From: Nilaparvata lugens
Lineage: Eukaryota > Arthropoda > Insecta > Hemiptera > Delphacidae
NCBI RefSeq assembly: GCF_014356525.2
Contig: NC_052511.1
Coordinates: forward strand, 51,017,068-51,081,067
Direction of reading: 5' to 3'
Length of the DNA stretch: 64,000 bases
The first letter of the stretch is position 1, and each line of letters opens with the position of its first letter. The notes under the pieces were generated by a model. That model did no database searches. It was not told where the DNA came from and saw only the letters and a program-made list of their open reading frames with translations. Shown piece by piece: positions 22,220 to 32,610 of the stretch. A program made the position numbers and the translations under genes.

Positions 22220-22634
22220 TTAGACCTGACTTCGCTCGGTCAATTATTGATATGCTGTGATGAAACCTAGGGGTCTATAACTTGTAACGACCTATCTTAT
22301 TCCACGAAATGTCATCATTCGTGAAGAGTTCGATTATACTTTTATATGAGTTTAAACTGCTTTGAGTTTGATATTTTCAACTGTCAAATTTGAGTATTAG
22401 ACCCGGTTTCTAGGACACGTCTCATTAAATTACATGAACCATCAAATCTATATTAAATTCATAGGTTTAATAATCCTTTAGATCAAATGAGTGCCCTGCA
22501 ACACCTATATACAAACCTCAATGTGAGTATTAGAAGTTCATTAAAACCATTTCTCCCAAACTCTCCGTGGAATTATCGTCTTCATTCTCAATATTGTCAC
22601 CACTCCCTATTCTAATGAACAGCTCAGAATCAAT

Positions 22635-22720
22635 AGTAGGATTCACTTTAAACTGTCAGTATTCTCTATGAATAACATCAATACTTCTCATTTAACCAAT
22701 GCTGACTGTGACTGTGACTG
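22635..22720. mobile_element. Family S MITE, right arm degraded
   Basis: GGATTCACTTTAAACTGTC and CCAATGCTGACTGTGACTGTG; the right arm has collapsed into GACTGT repeats. Confidence 0.6.
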
Positions 22721-22904
22721 TAACAGCAGCAATTGAACAAATTCAGGGTTTTGCCAAAAACGTCGCTCTTTGAATCGTTCAAGAAATTTGCATCAGTTGT
22801 CGCCGGCCTGTTCCAGCTGATCAGTGCTTCAATGAATATGGGATGAATATTCATTGGTTCGTTCACTGCCTTTGGCTAAAATTCGTCGCAATGGAGTGCT
22901 TTGC

Positions 22905-22980
22905 AACTCATTCTCTTACTTTCTCTCTTTCTCACTCTCTCTCACTATCTCACACACACTCTCTCACTTTCTCTCTCTAT
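22905..22980. repeat. CT-rich tract
   Basis: Tandem CTCTCTTTCTCACTCTCTC-like sequence directly upstream of a LINE 3' end. Confidence 0.8.
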
Positions 22981-23268
22981 TGGTAGAGAGTTAGTGGGGA
23001 GGATATTTTTAATATTCTTTCCGAAGAATGGACATTGATATGTCCAAAGCCTCGCCAATTTATGTAGATGCATAACAATATAATTATCTATAGTTATTAT
23101 ATTACAAATTGCTTTTTCATATCATATACAGTTCAATAATTATTTTCTTAGTCTATATAAGGTGAATTCATCTATAATTTTGCTGTATTGTAAGCTATTG
23201 TATGTAAGTGTATAAGCCAGTATATATTGTGATCTACATAAATAAAGTACTCAATCAATCAATCAATC
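22981..23268 (+). repeat. CR1/L2-type LINE 3' end, 5'-truncated
   Basis: TGGTAGAGAGTTAGTGGGGA through ATAAATAAAGTACTCAATCAATCAATC matches the 3' UTR of the LINE at 41717-44222. Short ATCA repeats and no poly(A) are characteristic of the CR1/L2 group. Confidence 0.8.
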
Positions 23269-24906
23269 TATTAAGTAGAGTTTCTCGTTTTAAACATTAC
23301 TTCCAGTTATAATTCCCGACAGCTCTATTCCATCATATCCTGGTCGTGTGTTGATGGGAATGATATTATTTTATATCCTTCTTAGAGAATCGACAATATT
23401 GAATAAGTGGTTTCCAGACTAAGTGGTATTTATTGAATAAGTGGTATTTATTTTATCATTGATATAACCGTTTTGACTGTTTTGCCTTTCTGGTTTATGC
23501 TTTTTTTCATTCTCTCTTCTGAGAATTTCTGGAATCCCTGCCACTGCGGTTTTCAATAAAATATTGTTTTTTCTTTTTTATTTATTCTTTTAATCAATCA
23601 ACGTATTGAGTATACTTATTCCTACATACTCATTCTTAAATATACATCAGCACAATATATTATCTATTTTATAATCAGAATATTAATAATACATCCATAA
23701 TATAAGTGTATTCTTTATTATTTACTTCTATGAGCAGATTAAGCTTATTATGTATAAAGTGGAACTCCCCCCCTACACACAGATGGATAGTCTAGTAGTG
23801 GGATTCCAAAATATGTTGTATATTGTATTTCTTATTCGTTTATTATGTTTTTTTTTGGAAATAAACTGAATTGAATTGAATAGACTGAATTATTTGTTGA
23901 AACAATTAATATATATTATCGTTATAATAATATATAATCTTTATACTAATTCCATTCAATCTTTATTCTCATTGATACATTTTTTATATTTCGTAGAATT
24001 CTATAAATAATATTATTAGCATTACCGTCATTTAATGTGAATTAGTGTATAAGCTAGTAAATATTGTGATCTACATAAATAAAGTACTCAATCAATCAAT
24101 CAATCTATTAAGTAGAGTTCCTCGTTTTAAACATTACTTCCAGTTATAATTCCCGACAGCTCTATTCCATCATATCCTGGTCGTGTGTTGATGGGAATGA
24201 TATTATTTTATATCTTTCTTAGAGAATCGACAATATTGAATAAGTGGTTTCCAGACTAAGTGGTATTTATTGAATAAGTGGTATTTATTTTATCATTGAT
24301 ATAACCGTTTTGACTGTTTTGCCTTTCTGGTTTATGCTTTTTTTCATTCTCTCTTCTGAGAATTTCTGGAATCCCTGCCACTGCGGTTTTCAATAAAATA
24401 TTGTTTTTTCTTTTTTATTTATTCTTTTAATCAATCAACGTATTGAGTATACTTATTCCTACATACTCATTCTTAAATATACATCAGCACAATATATTAT
24501 CTATTTTATAATCAGAATATTAATAATACATCCATAATATAAGTGTATTCTTTATTATTTACTTCTATGAGCAGATTAAGCTTATTATGTATAAAGTGGA
24601 ACTCCCCCCCTACACACAGATGGATAGTCTAGTAGTGGGATTCCAAAATATGTTGTATATTGTATTTCTTATTCGTTTATTATGTTTTTTTTTTGGAAAT
24701 AAACTGAATTGAATTGAATAGACTGAATTATTTGTTGAAACAATTAATATATTATTATCGTTATAATAATATATAATCTTTATACTAATTCCATTCAATC
24801 TTTATTCTCATTGATACATTTTTTATATTTCGTAGAATTCTATAAATAATATTATTAGCATTACCGTCATTTAATGTGAATTAGTGTATAAGCTAGTAAA
24901 TATTGT
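23227..24906. repeat. 837-bp tandem duplication, two near-identical copies
   Basis: Copy 1 is about 23227-24063 and copy 2 about 24064-24906. They differ only by a few nucleotides, mostly homopolymer length. The junctions lie in LINE-tail sequence (AGTGTATAAGCTAGTAAATATTG), suggesting unequal exchange between tails. Each copy also contains another LINE-like 3' end (GGAAATAAACTGAATTGAATTGAAT). Confidence 0.85.
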
Positions 24907-25207
24907 AACATACATTAATAAAGAATTCTAATCTAATCTATCTATCTCCTACTTTCTTTCTTTCTCACTCTGTCTCTATCTATCTCTAACTTTTTGTCTG
25001 TCTCTCACTCATTCTCTTCCTCTATCAAACACACAAACACAAAACGTGCTCACAACAGAATGATGTAATAGCAATATATGTATCGAACGATTATTGTATT
25101 ATCAAATTAATCTTGTATTGGACACTTTTCAACAAAATATTTCAATGCATTCATTTGAAAGGAGCTTCAAATCACACAAGTGGTAGATAGAAATATTGTT
25201 TGAAGGT
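24907..25207. other. CT-rich and unassigned sequence
   Basis: ATCTAATCTATCTATCTCC and CTCACTCTGTCTCTATC repeats, then AT-rich DNA. No gene. Confidence 0.4.
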
Positions 25208-25530
25208 TTGTACCAAGGGAGAGTGCGATTAACTACCGCGATGACGTGTTGGTCTCAGCCAATGAGAGAGCGTTGTGGGCGTGGACTTGTAATAGGCAAC
25301 TGAAGTATACTCGCACGAAGCTTTTTGACGTAGTAAATCCCTCAGCTGACGTTCAAATCGACTGACATCTTCCAAAAGGTTTCAAGAGAGACATTCCTTG
25401 AAAAGACTAATTGCTTTTTATGTCAATGAGCTATTGTTCTTCTACAAATTTGATTGAATTACAATTAACATTTTTTGGGGATGTCAATAACTGGATAAGT
25501 TCGACTGATTTGTATCGATTTGATTATAAA
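25208..25530 (+). repeat. Diverged interspersed repeat J, copy 2
   Basis: Shares GCGATGACG, CAGCCAATGAGAGAGCGTTG, TGGGCGTGGACTTGTAATAG and CGAAGCTTTTTGACG with 9880-10220 in the same order. Confidence 0.6.
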
Positions 25531-26156
25531 ATAGATCACATGAACTACAAAATGATATTGTGGAGCTGAAAGTGACGATTGAATACGTATATTACGAGCA
25601 TAAATTATAATCAAATTCCATCAGTTATAAATTATGTTCATCATGAAGGATATGTTTATGAGACTGCTATCCAATCAGTCAATCAATAAATCAACCATTG
25701 AGTTATTAATACAGTAATTACTTACAATGATCTATGATAGTAAATATCATAAATTTAAAGAAGAAAACTGAGCTCAGCTTCTTTATAAACTAAGCTTCTC
25801 TCAATTTTCAATGGTGATGAAGTTCAAAAGGTGATGTGTATGTCAGGCACTTCACATTTCTGGCCTGAGAATGTTCCTTGAAAATAATTGACTAAGTGAT
25901 AACAATTAGAAATTTTTGTTATGTTGTTAGAAAGCCGAGAAAACCCTAGGAAGCTCAATAATATATCTTATAATAGAACAGAAAATTTTGAGCTGGAATT
26001 TACAAACAACAGCATAACTCAACTATGTGTTTGCATCATTCGATAATATTGTTAAATGTGATATTGTTAGTTATCAGTCATTTATAATGAGTTTTTGATT
26101 ATAATTGAAAAAATATCGATGGGAGTCATGAAGTCAGTAAATTAGGTAACATAATA
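25531..26156. other. No gene seen
   Basis: AT-rich unique-looking DNA. Confidence 0.4.
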
Positions 26157-26402
26157 ATACTGAGGTTGATGCCCACATAAGCTCTTAGGCTTGTGCGTGG
26201 GTAATGAGTGAGAGGGATAATGATGAGAGATGACAACTAATTTTTAGGTAATTGGGTCCGACGGCTTATCGAGTCCTCCGAAAGATGGGGTGGCCGTATC
26301 TATGTGATTTTGATATGGTCAAAAACTTTTGCCCCGGTCGAGATTCGAACCTTGATTATTAGACCGGCGCGTTATTAGTACTTACTCCAAGGAGCCACAA
26401 AG
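26157..26402 (-). repeat. tRNA-derived SINE, family 2
   Basis: On the minus strand: TGTGGCTCCTTGGAGTAAGT (A-box region), then GCGCCGGTCTAATAATCAAG and B box GGTTCGAATCTCGACC. A body follows with TCGGAGGACTCGATAAGCCG and a tail ending GCATCAACCTCAGTATTATT. The head is tRNA-like but its stems no longer pair, so it is a SINE and not a tRNA gene. It is unrelated to SINE family 1. Confidence 0.75.
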
Positions 26403-26633
26403 TTCTGTAGTATAATGTTAAAATGTGTACTATTCCGCTATCGATAATCTTTCTCCCCTAGTTCTCACTAATTTGTTTGTTTAATAGACAACAGAACTCA
26501 CCAGAGATTCATATATTGCAAAACTCATTCTCGAATACTAGCTTGTCAAGAGATTCAAGGCGCATCCAATGTATTTCATGCAAGAGTAGATTCTTGAGCC
26601 CACCTGAAGGAAACATCCTTACACGTGCCTACT

Positions 26634-26925
26634 CTGATTCATTTCAATCTGTCAGCATTAATAGAATGGAAAGCTCTGAAGCTATTTACAAGGAATACTG
26701 ACATTTGAAGAGAAATCTCAACATTGCAAGATTTACTTTAATCTGTCAGTATTATTTCAATGGGAAGCTTTAAAGTTATTTACAAGGAAAACTGACAGTA
26801 ATAACTGAATCTCACTATAGTGAGATAGTATTTAGTCTGTCAGTATTCCTCATATATATAGCATCAATGCTTCCCATTCACCCAATGCTGACAGATTGGA
26901 GTGAAACTCATCATAGTGATAGATT
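26634..26925. mobile_element. Three family S MITEs in a row
   Basis: CTGATTCATTTCAATCTGTC... (26634-26722), GATTTACTTTAATCTGTC... (26725-26822) and TAGTGAGATAGTATTTAGTC... (26819-26925). The last two share the CACTATAG junction, so the ends abut or overlap. The 74-codon frame at 26477-26701 runs into the first copy and is not a gene. Confidence 0.65.
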
Positions 26926-27143
26926 AACAAAGTTTGTTGGGTTGTTCGTCACGGCGCGTCTTTCACAATAGGACGCGACGCCACCCTGTCTGATAATAAG
27001 GAATTGCTACTTCAGAGGAGTTCTATCCCTAACTTTACTTATTTCTATCTCTTCTTCCTCCCATTGTCTTTTACCAACCACCTTTTAGTCATTCTTCTTC
27101 TCTTTTACTTTTAGAACTAAATAATCTTCTTCTAGTTCTCTTG
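26926..27143. other. CT-rich flank, no gene
   Basis: CTTCTTCCTCCC-like pyrimidine sequence; no coding signal. Confidence 0.4.
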
Positions 27144-28041
27144 GGGCCGGTTTCCGAGCACGGGATTTAGGTAAGTTCTTGACTTTGAACAGCTGGATTT
27201 TTTCTTTATTTTATTTTGTGTTCACTTTTTAGTTTTTCGAAATCCTATCCTATAATATTAAACGAGCAATTTCTGTTTATATGTTTGGATGTTTAGATGT
27301 CCAGATTTCTAGATGTTTAGAGGTTTATATGTTTGTATTTCACCGGATCTCGAAAACGGTTCTAACGATTCTCACGAAATTCAGAACATAGTAGGTTTAT
27401 AATATAAAAATTCGATTGCACTTGGTCTCATCCCTGGGAAAAATCGCTGAAGGACATTAAAAGGATAATTATTATTATTCATCCTTGGAAAAACAGCTGA
27501 TAATAATTATTTCGTCGTCTGTTGATGATGGAAGTGAGTGAGCGGGTTCATGTGTGTGGGACTGTGTCAAAATTATGACTCAGCTGTTGAACTTTTGTAA
27601 TCATTCAATCAAGTACTTAGTGCCGGTTGCAAAAAAGCCGGGTTATTCTCAATCCTGAATAATTCTAGTAGATCCATCTTTTTGAAATGGTCTTCTCTGA
27701 TTTGGTTCACGTGAAATTAAGCAGGATTAAAATAATTTGACCAGCTTTTGTGCAACCGGGTTTTTGTGGTGGAAATTTTTGCATTCCTCTGGGAATAAAT
27801 CTAAATTTACTGTGATTAGATAGAACATTTCTATATGAACTATGAATGCTTATGATTTACTCTTTCGTAATAAATGTTTTATACTTTTGTACTCCAGAGC
27901 GAAGCTCGGTCCCCGATATTTTAATTTAAACATGACTTTGACTATGACTACGACTACGCCCCGTTTCGGAAAGCAAATTTTCTGACTCCAGCTGTTTAAA
28001 GTCTAGAACTTACCTAAATCCCGAGCTCGGAAACCGGCCCC
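27144..28041. mobile_element. MITE with GGGCCGGTTTCCGAGC ends, split by element F
   Basis: Terminal repeats GGCCGGTTTCCGAGC..GGGATTTAGGTAAGTTC and the complement at 27998-28040. The right arm carries CTACGACTACGCCCCGTTTC as in 35467-35840. The symmetry extends beyond the expected end (AGTTCTCTTGG / CCAAGAGAACT), so no direct target duplication is visible. Element F (27242-27920) occupies the middle. Confidence 0.7.
27242..27920 (+). mobile_element. Element F, copy 2 (about 680 bp)
   Basis: TCCTATCCTATAATATTAAACGAG at the left and CCAGAGCGAAGCTCGGTCCC at the right. It contains GATCTCGAAAACGGTTCTAA and a family C foldback at 27621-27762. It is inserted between the arms of the surrounding MITE, whose uninterrupted version is at 35467. 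Confidence 0.7.
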
Positions 28042-28042
28042 A

Positions 28043-28303
28043 AGAGAACTGAAACAAAACTTATACGAAAACCCAGGGGTATACAAATTCAACTGCTCAA
28101 ATTGTCAAAAATACTACCTGTGTGAGAGCGACCATTCATTTGAAAAAAGATTCAAAGAACACATCAACAACCCCGAATCAGCATTTACCACCCACATTAT
28201 AGAAAACTATCACACCTACACAGACATAGTCAGAAATTAAAAAAAAATTGCACTTCAAAAACAAAGGACTTGAACTGAACACCTTGGAACAATTCGAAAT
28301 ATA
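28043..28303 (+). pseudogene. Penelope-like element, C-terminal GIY-YIG part, left half
   Basis: Open for 66 codons from 28043, the frame reads YENPGVYKFNCSNCQKYYLC then HSFEKRFKEH. This fits the Penelope-like endonuclease pattern G-I/V-Y, C-x2-C, YIG-like and R..EH, but YIG has become YLC. A stop at 28238-28240 and a poly(A) run cause a frame change, after which KNKGLELNTLEQFEIYR continues the family's C-terminus. The frame is then cut at 28303 by a terminal-repeat element, and homology resumes at 33286. The reverse transcriptase part is not present upstream; the MITE at 27144-28041 abuts it. It is non-functional. Confidence 0.7.
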
Positions 28304-28773
28304 CAGAGTGTCGAACATTTTAGGGTATTGTTCCTGGATGATAGGAGACTACAAATTTCGTATTCGAAGTGTTCAAAGCTCAGCGGTTATCCTTGAAGCT
28401 GCCATTTTTTTTCACTTGAATTTTTATCTCAAGAACTAAAAGTTGTATTGATCTGAAATTTGGCGTGAATATTTATGCTATAAAGACTCAAATCAAAAAA
28501 TAAAATTGAAAAATTTAATGTGAATTTTCAAAATAACGGCAATTTTAAATTTTTAATTGCAAATTCCAAGAAAACCGTTCACTTTACAAAATATTTACAA
28601 GAGACAAATCAAATCAAATCAAATCAAATCACTTTTATTGTCAGAAACACTTTCACATGTTAAAACAATCGTCAAACAAACATTAACACCAATCAATATG
28701 TCTAAAGTCATAAAACACTTTTAATTATAGGTAAGTATTGGAGGCGTGCTACTTAACAAATATTGTATTAAGG

Positions 28774-29289
28774 CTATGCAAAGAATTCCTCAACTGAATA
28801 GAGGCATTTTTGTGGAAGAATAGCTTCAATAGATCTTTTAAATTCTTTGATTTCTAGATGCCTAGTCTCTAGAGGAAGTTTATTGAACAGTTTTATAGAA
28901 GTAAATTGCCAGTTTCTCTGAGTGCCAGTATAACGGTGTGAATCTACTCTCACGTCCTCCCTGTGTCTAGTAGAATAATTATGTATATCACTATTTATAA
29001 CATATTTGCCCACATTCTTCCTCATGTAAATCAAACACACATACACATATAGTGATGGAAGAGTCAACACACCTAATCCTTGAAAGAGAGGTTTACAACT
29101 TGCAAGCGGTGGTGCATGGCAAATAATTCTAAGAGCTTTTTTTTGTAATTTAAAAAGTGTAACAGCCATAGAGCAATTTCCCCATAGCTGGACACCATAA
29201 GCTAAGTGACTATATATGTGCGCATAATAGACACTCATTAAGACATCATGCTCGACAATATTGCTTAGTCTACGCAAAAGAAATATCCC
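28774..29289 (-). pseudogene. LINE ORF2, C-terminal region
   Basis: It continues the reverse transcriptase after the 11-bp duplication: RRLSNIVEHDVLMSVYYAHI, LAYGVQLWGN, LQKKALRII, then HNYSTRHREDVRV and SIKLFNKLPLE. These are the post-polymerase motifs of CR1/Jockey-type ORF2 proteins. It ends at a stop at 28774, about 145 bp before the (TTTGA)n 3' end. Confidence 0.8.
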
Positions 29290-29311
29290 TTTACTGAGCT
29301 TTTACTGAGCT
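29290..29311. repeat. 11-bp tandem duplication disrupting the reverse transcriptase frame
   Basis: TTTACTGAGCT occurs twice in a row (29290-29300, 29301-29311). On the minus strand the second copy adds 11 nt between LSK and the conserved continuation. Without it the upstream and downstream frames would join. Replication slippage is the simplest cause. Confidence 0.9.
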
Positions 29312-30870
29312 TACCAGATGTATAATCTATGTGACATTTCCAGTTCAAGTTTGTGTCCAGCATAAGACCTAAGAATTTCAGAGAACCCAAGCAAGTAAAC
29401 CTCGTATTGAAACTAAATTGGAGGTCACTGGTTTTTAACGAGTTGAGACTCAGATTATTGGAAGCACACCAGTCTTCAATAGTCAATGTGCTTCTCTCAA
29501 GCACTGCATTAATATTCTGTTCATCAGTACCACTGACTTTCAAGCCCAGATCATCGGCAAAAAGGAAAGAACAACTGTTTTTGCAGAAACTACTTATTGT
29601 GTTTGGCAAGTTATTGATGTATATCATGAACAACAGCGGCCCAAGTATGGAACCTTGCGGTACACCATACCTGACCACTTTGCCACTTGAGAACTCACCA
29701 TTCCTAAACCCAAATTGCATTCTGTCACCAAGGTAGAAACGAATAAGATCTACTGCCGCTTTTTCAATGCCATAAAAAGAGAGTTTATTACATAGAATTA
29801 CATGCTCAACTGAATCAAAAGCTTTAGTTAAATCAAAAGCTCTTAGATTAACTTTACTTTGTTGCTCCAAGTTCTTGATAACTCCCTCTACAAGGTTCAA
29901 AACATTATCACTTGTACTTAAATTTTTCCTAAAGCCATACTGGTCTTTTGACAATATCTTATTGTTTTCGAAATAAGCGACTAGTTGCTCATGAAGGAGA
30001 ATTTCAAAAACTTTAGACAATATCTCCACTATGCAAATGGGTCTATAATTTTCTATTTTCGTCCTGTCACCTTTTTCATGAACTGGTATCATTTTTTCTT
30101 TCTTGAGCTCATCTGGGAATATTCCTAACTCTATGCACATATTGAAAATGTGTGTTAGAACTTTCGCTATATTTGGAGCAGAAATCTTTAAAATAACAGA
30201 GTTCAGACCATTTATATCCAAACATTTGCTGTTACTTAATTTTTTTATGGTTTCAAGTACCTGCTTGAACTTGAAGCGCCTGAAACTAAACTTAGATTCG
30301 GGTTTAGACATCTGTTGAACGTAATAGTTGGAATCAAATCCACTCTTAGGAATTTCTTTACTTTGTTTGTCTATCTTATCTATGAAAAAATTGTTAATAT
30401 CGTTAACTGGTAGCTCACAAGATTTTTTGGATGAAGAACTATTCCTGCAAAGGTGCCTATTCACAACTTCCCAAGCAGCCTTACTCTTATTCTTACTGTC
30501 CTGAATAACTTTACTATTAAACTCACGCTTTGCTTTCTTAATTGCCGATCTATAATAGTTTCTATGCTCATTATAAGCAATCTTCATTGTATCGCTAGGA
30601 AAATCTTTATACAAATGAAACATCTGTTCACACTTTATTTTTAAGGTTTGTAACTCTGATGTAAAGCACTTTTTACTCTCACCTATATTTGAACATATTT
30701 TCCTAAGCTTTAATGGATAGGCCGAGTTCACCGACCGCAAAAAAAGTTCATTAAACTTTTGTATCTTCTCAGCAATATTATTCAGTTGATAAACAGCTAA
30801 CCAATTTATTGACTCCAAGTGTGCAAGAAAGATACTTGTCCTATTCTCATTAATTTGTCTAATTAGAATT
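29290..30870 (-). pseudogene. LINE ORF2, reverse transcriptase
   Basis: The linker SVNSAYPLKLRK is followed by the reverse transcriptase blocks: GDRTKIENYRPI, QYGFRKNLST, RAFDLTKAFDSVEH (first catalytic Asp), YGVPQGSILGPLLF and FLFADDLG (catalytic FADD, + coordinates 29550-29561), then LKFLGLMLDTNLNW. The catalytic triad is intact. There is no in-frame ATG at the annotated edge; the frame is simply open upstream to a TGA near 30896. An 11-bp tandem duplication at the 3' side shifts the frame and produces a premature stop. Confidence 0.85.
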
Positions 30871-30891
30871 TTATTTCCCTCTTCATGTTCT

Positions 30892-31260
30892 TTATTCTCT
30901 ATTCAGTTCCTTAAATTCTAAATTTTCTCTTACAAAAATAGCAACGCCTCCATGAATTCTATTTGACCTTCCAAAATATGAACCAAGCTTAAAATTTTCT
31001 ACATTCACAAACTTTATTCCGTCTTTCTTCATACAATGCTCGCTAATTATAATGATATGTGTGTTATTCTCAGGTACAATCATTTCTAGGTAATCAATTT
31101 TATTTCTCAGTCCCTGAACGTTCCAGGACAAAAAGCTCACTTCATAGGACAAATTACTCTCTGTAACAATAGTGTTAATATTATTGTTATCTTCAGGGGT
31201 AGTATTTTTATAACAGTTATTGGCAAAGTCATCAGAATTTACAAATGTACAAGCAGAGTT
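30892..31260 (-). pseudogene. LINE ORF2, truncated apurinic-type endonuclease
   Basis: FLSWNVQGLRNK, then IIIISEHCMKKD and GGVAIFVREN are the first three blocks of the exonuclease-endonuclease-phosphatase fold. The frame stops at 30892 straight after LEFKELNRE. The blocks with GDFN and SDH are absent, and the linker to the reverse transcriptase begins within about 70 bp in another frame. This implies a deletion of roughly 120-150 codons, so target nicking is lost. Confidence 0.75.
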
Positions 31261-31279
31261 TATTCCTTGTCAGTGTAGT

Positions 31280-32002
31280 TTAGTTTAAACATTTTTCATT
31301 GCCATTTGAAATTGTCAATGAAACACAGTCATCATCTAAAACTACCGTGTTTTTACTACATCCAACAGATATGGGGGTATCAAGATCCTGCGATAAATTA
31401 TTAAAAGCTTCAGCTATGCAATTGGATATGTAACGTTTCCCTGACAGATTGAAATGTAAGCCGTGGCGGGTATGGAGTCGTCTACCAATGTTATATACAT
31501 TCAGGATTTTCACATTTCTAAAGGGCTTGCACACCTCAACTATTGATCTGTTTATATTTTTTATATTGCAATTGATGATAGAATCAACAGGAAGGTCAAA
31601 ACGATAAGGAATGTTAACAAGAAATACATTTGTATGTGCTAGACTCAGTAATAGTCTTTTTAGTGTTATCAGATAATCTTCTGAGCAATGCCTATCCAAA
31701 TCGTTAGTTCCACCCATGAGAACAACCATGTCCTTCTCCGTTAGAGAACAACTTTCTTCTACGCAGCTTGATGTCGCCTTGTCGAAAGTGGCCCCTGGTT
31801 TTATGACACCATCCACTGTTCCACCAGTTGCGTCGGAGACCAAGTCCACCAGGAGTCTACCATGACTGTCTGCAAATATTTTTATCCTATCAGTTGTCTT
31901 GTTTTTTCCAGTCCATTTCTTCGGAGGCAATTTGCGTGTCGCAAGTCTAGCGTTCGATGAATCCGGAACTCCCGAACAGGAAGAAATTGAAGACTGCTCC
32001 AT
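31280..32002 (-). pseudogene. LINE ORF1, SGNH/GDSL-esterase-like part
   Basis: 240 codons. Motifs in order: FADSHGRLL (block I, Ser nucleophile, near residue 43), MGGTNDLDRH (block with G-x-ND, near 96) and RHGLHFNLSGKRY (Asp/His block, near 190; the usual DGLH reads RHGLH). These match the esterase domain found in ORF1 of CR1 elements. The ATG at 32002 is inside what should be one ORF1 with the upstream coiled coil; the two frames overlap by about 120 bp. Activity cannot be judged. Confidence 0.7.
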
Positions 32003-32610
32003 GTAGTGCTCAGCTTATTAGTCTTGTTGATTTCCGTATCCGGTCGTTTCTTGTCAGGACAGTTTTTGTTTTTTGACGATGCATTATTTAATTTCTCTGC
32101 CATCTCAACTCTGTCCTCCCAACGACGTTGCCTTGCTTCTAACACTTCTAGGTGCTTCCCATTCAGTTTTTTAAGGAGTTTAGCGCAGTCTGGACATGTT
32201 ATCTTGGATTTTGTTTGAGTTGACATATTTACTTGAATCTTGGCATTTATATGATCGCCATTTTCGGGCTCCAAGAGAGGACTTATATTTTCATTTAAGC
32301 TGCCCAAGTTTTCTCGAATTGTGTCGCAATATTTATCATCACTAGATACCATTTTTAAATCATTATTATGAGATTGACCTAAACTTAAATCAATGTTGCT
32401 GGCTCTTAAAAGTGAAACCATTATATTCTTATCCTCTATTTCCTTTCTCAGAGAAATTTCACTTAGTTTTAGTTTTTCAATTTCTGTTTTTAATGATTCA
32501 ATTTCGCTGTCTGCCACCTCTTCGCAGTGCAATGAGTTCTCAAAATCTAATTTCCGTTTATTTTTTTCCGCTTTCAAGGCATTTAGCAACGATCGGTTTT
32601 CCTCAGCCAT
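31880..32610 (-). pseudogene. LINE ORF1, N-terminal coiled-coil part
   Basis: It starts with ATG at 32610. Residues about 15-70 are rich in Glu, Lys and Leu heptads (EIESLKTEIEKLKLSEISLR), predicting a coiled coil as in trimeric ORF1 proteins. CPDC near residue 138 could be half of a zinc-binding knuckle. The meaningful frame ends around residue 205 (EINKTNKLSTT), and continuing homology lies in the next frame, so the last 35 residues are frameshift product. Confidence 0.65.

Larger units (their letters stand above)
21229..22246 (+). mobile_element. Element H, copy 1, with two nested foldbacks
   Basis: It starts TAGTTCTGTGAACAGTAGAC and ends ACTTCGCTCGGTCAATTA, as does 34686-35088. The shared body includes TATACGTCGACGCG, GGAACATATCTGTGAAATTT and CCGTCGACTTGAATCT. 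Insertions at 21481-21634 and 22055-22219 lengthen this copy. It is non-coding; the GACC...GGTC hairpin near its 3' end resembles elements F and G. Confidence 0.6.

Noticed and set aside
26330..26400. Possible tRNA gene on the minus strand
   Set aside because: B box present but arms do not pair and a SINE body follows.
29353..29736. 127-codon plus-strand frame
   Set aside because: It is antisense to the conserved reverse transcriptase blocks.
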